Assembly: GCA_964371355.1 (NCBI GenBank)
Contig: CAYJMG010000016.1
Location: 1 to 64,000, forward strand
Source of the DNA: JACRBR01 sp964371355
GTDB taxonomy: Bacteria; Chloroflexota; Dehalococcoidia; DSTF01; JACRBR01
Reading direction: 5' to 3'
DNA: 64,000 nt
Position 1 is the first letter of the stretch, and each line of letters starts with the position of its first letter. The translations under genes were made by a program, and so were the position numbers. Below, one piece after another: positions 59,112 to 64,000 of this stretch. Below the pieces are notes generated by a model that did no database searches, was not told where the DNA came from, and saw nothing but the letters and a program-made list of their open reading frames with translations.

Positions 59112-59936
59112 GTGCCCGCGACCAAGTCACGAAGCATCGCACGCCCGGATCCGCTTCGAAAGCGGAAGAAGGATCCCGTCCAGGAGAAGTGGGCGAAGGA
59201 GTACACCCGCGCGCTCGTCGTCACGGCCCATCCCGACGACGCCGAGTTCCTTTGCGGCGGCACCATCGCGCTTCTCTGCGACCTCGGCCTCGAAGTCACG
59301 CTCTGCGTCGCCACGTCCGGCGACAAGGGCACGCGCGACTTCTCCATCCGCCAGCAGGAACTGGCGGCGACGCGCGAGGCGGAGACCCGCGCCGCCTGCC
59401 GCGTCCTGGGCGTGAAGCACACGATCTTCTGGGGCATGCCCGACGGCTTCCTCGAAGAGGGCAACGAGCTGCGCGGCATGGTCGTCCGCCTCATCCGCAC
59501 GCTCCGGCCCGACCTCATGATCTCCTGGGACGGCTTTCGCGCGTCCTTCAACCACACCGACCACCGCGTGATTGGCCGCGCCGTACGCGACGCCCTCTAT
59601 CCCGCCGCCCACGACCCGCACTACTACGCCGAGCTGGCCGCGGAGGGCATCGGGCCGCACCGCACCGCCGAGCTGCTCATGGCCGGCGCCCAGGATCCCG
59701 ACTATCACGTCGACGTGGAGCCCTACCTCGACCGCAAAGCCGGGGCCATCACCTGTCACGCCAGCCAGGTCGAGAACCGCACGAAGGACGAGATCCTGAA
59801 CACGTGGCTCCAGGCCGGCAAGCGCAACCGCGACCGCCGCAAGCAGACCGGCTTCGACCACGCCGAGTCCTTCCGCCGCATCGAGTTCCGCCGTCCGCCC
59901 GGAGCCCCCGGCACCCCGCCTGCTCGCACACGCTAG
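59112..59936 (+). CDS. PIG-L/LmbE family deacetylase
   Basis: 274 residues from GTG 59112, 8 bases after GAGG. ALVVTAHPDDAEFLCGGTIA (AHPDDxE zinc site) and FNHTDHRVIGRAV (third zinc ligand) define the family of N-acetyl-glucosaminyl deacetylases (MshB, LmbE, BshB). The basic N-terminus SRSIARPDPLRKRKKD may be a tail. The substrate is not readable; a mycothiol-like or glycan substrate is possible given the MshA-like enzyme at 42300, but the genes are 16 kb apart. Confidence 0.9.
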   Translation: MPATKSRSIARPDPLRKRKKDPVQEKWAKEYTRALVVTAHPDDAEFLCGGTIALLCDLGLEVTLCVATSGDKGTRDFSIRQQELAATREAETRAACRVLGVKHTIFWGMPDGFLEEGNELRGMVVRLIRTLRPDLMISWDGFRASFNHTDHRVIGRAVRDALYPAAHDPHYYAELAAEGIGPHRTAELLMAGAQDPDYHVDVEPYLDRKAGAITCHASQVENRTKDEILNTWLQAGKRNRDRRKQTGFDHAESFRRIEFRRPPGAPGTPPARTR

Positions 59937-60005
59937 TCACCATCCCGAGGGCTGCGCTCGCGGTCCCCCGATTTCGCGAGTACGTTTGGACTTGGAACCT
60001 AACCC

Positions 60006-60716
60006 CTAACCCGCGTCCGGCACCAGGTTCTGCCCCTCCCGCCGCCACCCCGGCGGCAGGCGCTTGGCCACCAACGACGCCCGCGCGATCGGCGGGTACA
60101 GCCACGGCCGCAGCCGCGCCGGCTCCGCGATGTCGAATCCGCTGCGCTCCGCCAGCGACATCAGGCTCTTCTCGCTCGCGATGCGAGTGCCGCCGCCGTA
60201 TCCGCGCAGCCACAGCCGCTGCCACCACGCCAGCTTTCCCTCCGCCGGCGCCAGATCCCACACCAGGCAGTTCGCACCCGGCTTCAGCACACGCGCGATC
60301 TCCCGCAGCGCGGCCTGCGCGCCGCGCACGTCCAGGAACCGCAGCAAGTCGGCGCAGAACGCGACGTCGAAGGCCTCGTCCCGAAACGGCAGCGCCGCCG
60401 GGTCCGATACGATCGCGCTCAACGGCCGCGCCGCGTCCTGGAACGCGCGTTCGGCCCGGCGCGCCAGCGCAGCCACCGGCTCCACGCCCGCCGCCGAGTG
60501 CGTCACGAACTTGATCTGCTGGTCGAACAGCAGCAACCGGCTCCCGGCCGCGCACCCCACGTCCAGCACCCGCCAGTCCGCCTGGACCAGCATCTCGCGC
60601 GCGACGTTATGCGCCCCCGTCCCCGACAGCACCTGCCCCGGCACCGACAGCATCCGCCGCCGCCACCACGACCCCGCCATCTGCCGTTCCCGCACCGCGA
60701 CCTGTTCCGGCGTCAT
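60006..60716 (-). CDS. Class I SAM-dependent methyltransferase
   Basis: 236 residues from ATG 60716. WRVLDVGCAAGSRLLLFDQQ is motif I, AAGVEPVAALARRAE the acidic loop, PLSAIVSDPAALPFRDEAFDVAFCADLLRFL motifs II/III and VLKPGANCLVWDLA the next strand. It resembles Methyltransf_11 proteins; the substrate is unknown. The 3' end runs over the phrase CCTAACCCCTAACCC. Confidence 0.87.
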   Translation of the reverse strand: MTPEQVAVRERQMAGSWWRRRMLSVPGQVLSGTGAHNVAREMLVQADWRVLDVGCAAGSRLLLFDQQIKFVTHSAAGVEPVAALARRAERAFQDAARPLSAIVSDPAALPFRDEAFDVAFCADLLRFLDVRGAQAALREIARVLKPGANCLVWDLAPAEGKLAWWQRLWLRGYGGGTRIASEKSLMSLAERSGFDIAEPARLRPWLYPPIARASLVAKRLPPGWRREGQNLVPDAG

Positions 60717-60836
60717 CGCCAGAAGCCTAGCTGCGCGACGTTCGTGCCGATAGGCGCATCGATCCCATACGGACGGGTCTTTAGAGCTGTCACCGCACGC
60801 TCGGTGACGCACCCATATGTTGCGGGCACAGGACCG

Positions 60837-61691
60837 CTATGGCGCGAGTGCCTCCAGTACCGCGGCCGCCAGCGCCGCGTGGCCCCGCTTGCTCGGATGC
60901 ACGCCATCCGGCGGCGGCAGCACCACTCCCCGCTCCAGTGGGCTCTCCTCGCCGCCCTCCCCGTTGAACGCCACCTGCGCCGTCGCCGACCGATAGCCTG
61001 CCCCCTTTGCCGTAGCGCGCAGCGTGTCGTTGAACGCCCGCAGCGCCAGCCCCGCCTGCTCCGTCTCGTTCTCCAGGCTCAGCGGCGGCGAGTACTTTGA
61101 CCCGAGGACGCTCTCGGTGAAGTAGAAGAAGTACAGGTCCAGCACTACCACCTCCGCGCCGGGCGCCTTCAGCCGCTGCACCTCGGCCGCGATCTCGCCG
61201 ATCTGCTCACGGAACGTCCGCCGCGCTTGCGAAAGGCACGCCCGGTTGTCCGTACCCCCGCACGTCCCGTCGTAGTACGCCCCGCGCGCCATGGTGAGGT
61301 CGTTCGTGCCGATGTTGATGGTGATGACGTCCGCCGCCGCGACGGCCTCCCGGTACTGCGCGTCCTCACGCAGCAGTTCCACCAGCCCGCCCGCGCGCAG
61401 CCCGTTCACGCCCAGGTTCCGCACGAGGACGTCGCGGCCCGCCCGGGCCCGCAGCCCTTCGGCCACCAGCTCCGGGTACGTCTTCATCGGCTCGACTCCG
61501 TAACCCGCGGTGATCGAGTCGCCCAGGGCCACCAGCCGCAGCGGCGGCTCGCCCGGCCCGGACGAACGCGCCGCTCCGGCCGAAAAGCCGGCGCCCACGC
61601 CTATCGCGAGCCCCATGGTCAGGAGGAAGAAGTTGCGGATCAACGAGCCAGCGGCTTTCCGAGACAGATCCCCCGGCGTCCGCTCCCCCAC
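60837..61691 (-). CDS. Secreted SGNH/GDSL esterase
   Basis: 284 residues. A membrane segment (NFFLLTMGLAIGVGAGFSAGAA, about 20-41) acts as signal or anchor. LVALGDSITAGYG holds the nucleophile Ser, NLGVNGLRAGGL the oxyanion Gly, TINIGTNDLTM the Asn block, and DGVHPSKRGHAALA the Asp-His dyad. A loop with two Cys (YYDGTCGGTDNRACL) is likely disulfide-bonded outside the membrane. The usual role is hydrolysis of lipid or carbohydrate esters. Confidence 0.9.
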   Translation of the reverse strand: MGERTPGDLSRKAAGSLIRNFFLLTMGLAIGVGAGFSAGAARSSGPGEPPLRLVALGDSITAGYGVEPMKTYPELVAEGLRARAGRDVLVRNLGVNGLRAGGLVELLREDAQYREAVAAADVITINIGTNDLTMARGAYYDGTCGGTDNRACLSQARRTFREQIGEIAAEVQRLKAPGAEVVVLDLYFFYFTESVLGSKYSPPLSLENETEQAGLALRAFNDTLRATAKGAGYRSATAQVAFNGEGGEESPLERGVVLPPPDGVHPSKRGHAALAAAVLEALAP

Positions 61692-61849
61692 GGTGCACGT
61701 ATCCTACGCGCGCCGCATTGCGACGCCGTAAACCCGCCTTCGCTTGGTGCTGCGGTTCCGCGTCGCAGGCCCGCGACTTGACTGCCCGCTAACCGGCGCG
61801 CGCTGCTACAATCGCGATCCACAGCCCACAAGAAGGAGCACAGCGCGGT

Positions 61850-62797
61850 ATGGAATACAGGAACCTCGGCAAGTCCGGCCTCCAGGTCTCGGCCGTCGGC
61901 CTCGGCTGCAACAACTTCGGCATGCGCATCGACGCTGACCAGACGAAGGTCGTCGTGGACAAGGCCGTCGAGCTAGGTATCAACTTCTTCGACACCGCCG
62001 ATGTCTACGGCGCCCGCGGCAAGTCCGAGGAGTTCCTCGGCGCCGCCATCAGGCCTCACCGCCGCAACATCGTCCTTGCCACGAAGTTCCGGACGCCGAT
62101 GGGCGAGGGCCCGCTCTGGGGCGGCGGCTCCCGCAAGTACATCTTCGAGGCCGTCGACGCCAGCCTGAAGCGCCTGGATACCGATTACATCGACCTCTAC
62201 CAGATGCACTTCCCCGACGTCACCACGCCTATCGAGGAGACGATGCGCGCCCTCGACGACATCGTGAAGTCCGGCCGCGTCCGCTACGTCGGCTGCAGCA
62301 ACTACAGCGGCTGGCAGGTCGTCGAAGCCCAGTGGGTCGCCCGGACCGGGCAGCTCGCGCCCTTCATCAGCGCCCAGAACCAGTACAACCTGCTCGACCG
62401 CCGCATCGAGCGCGACCTCGGCCAGGTCGCCGAGAAGTACGGCGTGGGCGTCCTGCCCTACTTCCCGCTGGCCAACGGCTTCCTCACCGGCAAGTACCGC
62501 CCGGGTCAGCCCCCGCCCGAGGGCACGCGTATCGCCGCCATGGGCCAGCGCGCCCAGGGCGTCCTCACCGAGCAGAACTTCGCCGTCCTCACCGCGCTCG
62601 AGGAGTTCGCCCAGCAGCGCGGCCACACCATGCTCGATCTCGCGATCGGCTGGCTCGCCAGCCACCCCTGGGTCTCCAGCGTCATCGCCGACGCCACGAA
62701 GCCCGAGCAGCTCGAGCAGAACGTCGCCGCCGGCGCCTGGAAGCTCACGCCGGAGGAGATGGCGGAGGTCGACAAGCTGACACGCCGCCCGGAGTAA
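61850..62797 (+). CDS. Aldo/keto reductase (2)
   Basis: 315 residues. MEYRNLGKSGLQVSAVGLGCNNFG, INFFDTADVYGARGKSEEFLG (Asp, Tyr), IVLATKF (Lys) and IDLYQMHFPD (His) are the AKR residues, with VRYVGCSNYSGWQV and VLPYFPLANGFLTGKYR. This resembles AKR family 11/13 oxidoreductases. AAGAAGGAGC precedes the ATG. Paralogue of the gene at 57906 but not closely similar. Confidence 0.94.
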   Translation: MEYRNLGKSGLQVSAVGLGCNNFGMRIDADQTKVVVDKAVELGINFFDTADVYGARGKSEEFLGAAIRPHRRNIVLATKFRTPMGEGPLWGGGSRKYIFEAVDASLKRLDTDYIDLYQMHFPDVTTPIEETMRALDDIVKSGRVRYVGCSNYSGWQVVEAQWVARTGQLAPFISAQNQYNLLDRRIERDLGQVAEKYGVGVLPYFPLANGFLTGKYRPGQPPPEGTRIAAMGQRAQGVLTEQNFAVLTALEEFAQQRGHTMLDLAIGWLASHPWVSSVIADATKPEQLEQNVAAGAWKLTPEEMAEVDKLTRRPE

Positions 62798-62837
62798 GTG
62801 TCAGAGGTGGGACGTGCGATGTGAGAAACGCTGATCC

Positions 62838-62861
62838 CGTAGGGCGGACCTTCAGCCCGCG
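62838..62861 (+). repeat. REP-like element (imperfect)
   Basis: CCCGTAGGGCGGACCTTCAGCCCGC: GTAG at 62838-62841 followed by an imperfect palindrome. It belongs to the same class as the elements at 6434 and 42253. Confidence 0.5.
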
Positions 62862-62935
62862 CAGGTACCCGACGTAGTCCGTCAATTCGGAGCGCCATCC
62901 GTTCGCGCCTACGCGCGTACGGCGTCATGCTGTCC

Positions 62936-62984
62936 TAACGACTAACGACTAACGACTAACGACTAACGACTAACGACTAACGAC
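62936..62984 (+). repeat. (TAACGAC)7 heptamer satellite
   Basis: Seven perfect tandem copies of TAACGAC end 10 bases before the ATG at 62995. The reverse phrase GTTAGTCGTTAGG occurs after glyA (3054-3073), and a degenerate copy lies inside the Mre11 gene (51615-51650). Confidence 0.9.
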
Positions 62985-62994
62985 TACACACACC

Positions 62995-63639
62995 ATGCCC
63001 ATCACCCCACGCAACTGGCTCGAATGGCACCGCCCCTACGACGACCCGACGTCATCCCTCTCCCGCCGCCTCCGCACCGTCCAGCGCTTCCTGCGTGAGG
63101 CCATCGACGCGCACGCCGGTCCCATCCGTCTCATCAGCATGTGCGCCGGACAGGGACGCGACGTCATCCCCGTCCTCGCCGAGCATCCCCGCCGCGACGA
63201 TGTCACTGCGCTGCTCGTCGAGCTTGACCCCCGCAACGCCGATGCCGCCCGTGCCGCCGCGCGCCTCGCCGGCCTCGACCGCGTGACCGTCCTCTGCGAC
63301 GACGCCGCGCTCACCCAGAACTACGCCGCCGCCACCCCGGCCGATATCGTGCTCGCCTGCGGCATCTTCGGGAACATCACCGACGCCGACATCGAGCACA
63401 CCGTGCGCCACCTGCCGCAGCTCTGTGCCGATGGCGCGACCGTGCTGTGGACCCGCGGCAGGCGCCCGGATCTGGACGTCACGCCGGAGATCCGCCGTTG
63501 GTTCGCCGAGTCCGGCTTCGAGGAGATCGCCTTCGAGGCGCCCGACGACACCCACTACACCGTCGGCGCCCACCGTCTCACCGCCGCGCCGGCGGCCACA
63601 CTCGACCCCGGCCTCAAGCTCTTCACATTCATTCGGTAG
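62995..63639 (+). CDS. Putative SAM-dependent methyltransferase
   Basis: 214 residues. IRLISMCAGQGRDVIPVLAEHPRRDDVTALLVELDPRNADAARAAA is motif I with the acidic end of the second strand; VLACGIFGNITDADIEHTVRHLPQLCADGATVLWTRGRR completes the fold. It starts MPITPRNWLEWHRPYDDP and may be a Methyltransf_20-type protein. The ATG lies just after the heptamer satellite and has no ribosome site. Confidence 0.75.
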   Translation: MPITPRNWLEWHRPYDDPTSSLSRRLRTVQRFLREAIDAHAGPIRLISMCAGQGRDVIPVLAEHPRRDDVTALLVELDPRNADAARAAARLAGLDRVTVLCDDAALTQNYAAATPADIVLACGIFGNITDADIEHTVRHLPQLCADGATVLWTRGRRPDLDVTPEIRRWFAESGFEEIAFEAPDDTHYTVGAHRLTAAPAATLDPGLKLFTFIR

Positions 63640-63648
63640 GCCTACGCG

Positions 63649-64000
63649 TCATGCTCGTGGAGACGGGTGACGCCAACGGAGGCCGGGGAACCTGGCATAG
63701 TCACCGTCCATTGTAATCCACTCGCTGCCCGACTCGATGGCGAGAGCCGCAAGGTAGGCATCGGGGATGAGGTTGCCCCTTGCGAAGGAACGACGACAGA
63801 GATCCGCAAAGATCTGCCAGTGGCGCTCTCCAGCACGAACGACCGTGCATGTGGGGCGCGATCGGAGGTCCTCCACAAACTCCAGCGCATTCTCGAGAGG
63901 GCTTGGTGTCCGGAATATCGATGGGTGTGTGACAATACGCACGAACGCACTGCAGACGAGTTCCGACAGGCCGAACGCTTCGTTGCCGTTCACGAGTTCT
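63649..64000 (-). CDS. VapC-like PIN toxin (N-terminus beyond the window)
   Basis: The frame is open at the window edge (preceding residues read ELV), so the first PIN strand with its Asp is outside. The visible part has LSELVCSAFVRIVTHPSIFRTPSPLENALEFV, DLCRRSFARGNLIPDAYLAALAIE (Asp) and WITMDGDYARFPGLRWRHP (Asp), typical of VapC toxins. Its antitoxin should lie to the right, outside the window. Confidence 0.88.
   Translation of the reverse strand, partial: ELVNGNEAFGLSELVCSAFVRIVTHPSIFRTPSPLENALEFVEDLRSRPTCTVVRAGERHWQIFADLCRRSFARGNLIPDAYLAALAIESGSEWITMDGDYARFPGLRWRHPSPRA

Overview
The window is GC-rich bacterial chromosome (about two thirds G+C by eye), tightly packed, with many 4-base ATGA gene overlaps. 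I see no rRNA or tRNA gene and no phage. The gene set fits Chloroflexota best, perhaps a Dehalococcoidia-like lineage: a tryptophan T-box, TrpB2, a DUF951 protein, cell-surface proteins with Thr/Pro linkers and cohesin-like modules, an MshA-like glycosyltransferase, a fused siroheme decarboxylase with a chlorite-dismutase-family protein, and archaeal-type HerA/NurA. The assignment is inference from gene content; no marker phylogeny was possible.

Layout. 1-1.5 kb: 3' part of a secreted protein with a cohesin-like region, a Thr-Pro linker and a C-terminal dockerin-like loop. 1.8-14.7 kb: housekeeping genes (glyA, a MaoC-like hotdog protein, pepA, a bifunctional-nuclease-family gene, a coupled DUF951-MFS-MFS unit, murI-pyrF, a GNAT, a secreted BNR-repeat lipoprotein, a methyltransferase, and a small membrane-protein gene with an in-frame TAG). 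14.6-25.9 kb: a minus-strand tryptophan supra-operon led by a T-box with a UGG specifier: trpB2, trpS, trpE, a small ORF, a Nudix-methyltransferase fusion, trpG, a RelBE-like toxin-antitoxin pair with its own palindromic operator, trpD, trpC, a P-loop kinase, trpF and trpB. There is no trpA. 26-33 kb: a GAF/PAS/GGDEF/EAL c-di-GMP protein, a glycosyltransferase, an O-antigen ligase-like protein, and a 55-bp tandem repeat array. 33-44.8 kb: surface proteins, a ParE-type toxin-antitoxin pair, tmk, purA, folE, a FemAB-like protein, a glycosyltransferase, an IscA-type protein, and two copies of a coupled pair (DUF5678-like small protein plus retropepsin-like aspartic protease).

46.6-55.2 kb: a DNA end-processing island, NurA - small ORF - voltage-gated K+ channel-like protein - HerA - REP-associated transposase - Mre11 (SbcD) - Rad50 (SbcC), followed by a VapBC-like pair. 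These are the four components of archaeal double-strand-break resection; the channel and transposase inside the run are unexpected. 56-64 kb: a ChdC/HemQ-like protein overlapping a fused AhbA-AhbB siroheme decarboxylase (late heme synthesis), two aldo/keto reductases, a PIG-L deacetylase, methyltransferases, an SGNH esterase and a truncated VapC at the window edge.

Recurrent non-coding signals: REP elements (GTAG plus palindrome), two of them inside the transposase gene; unrelated 7-8 bp tandem repeats at gene borders and sometimes inside genes; and at least six start codons preceded by a -10 hexamer at 6-7 nt, which suggests leaderless transcription.
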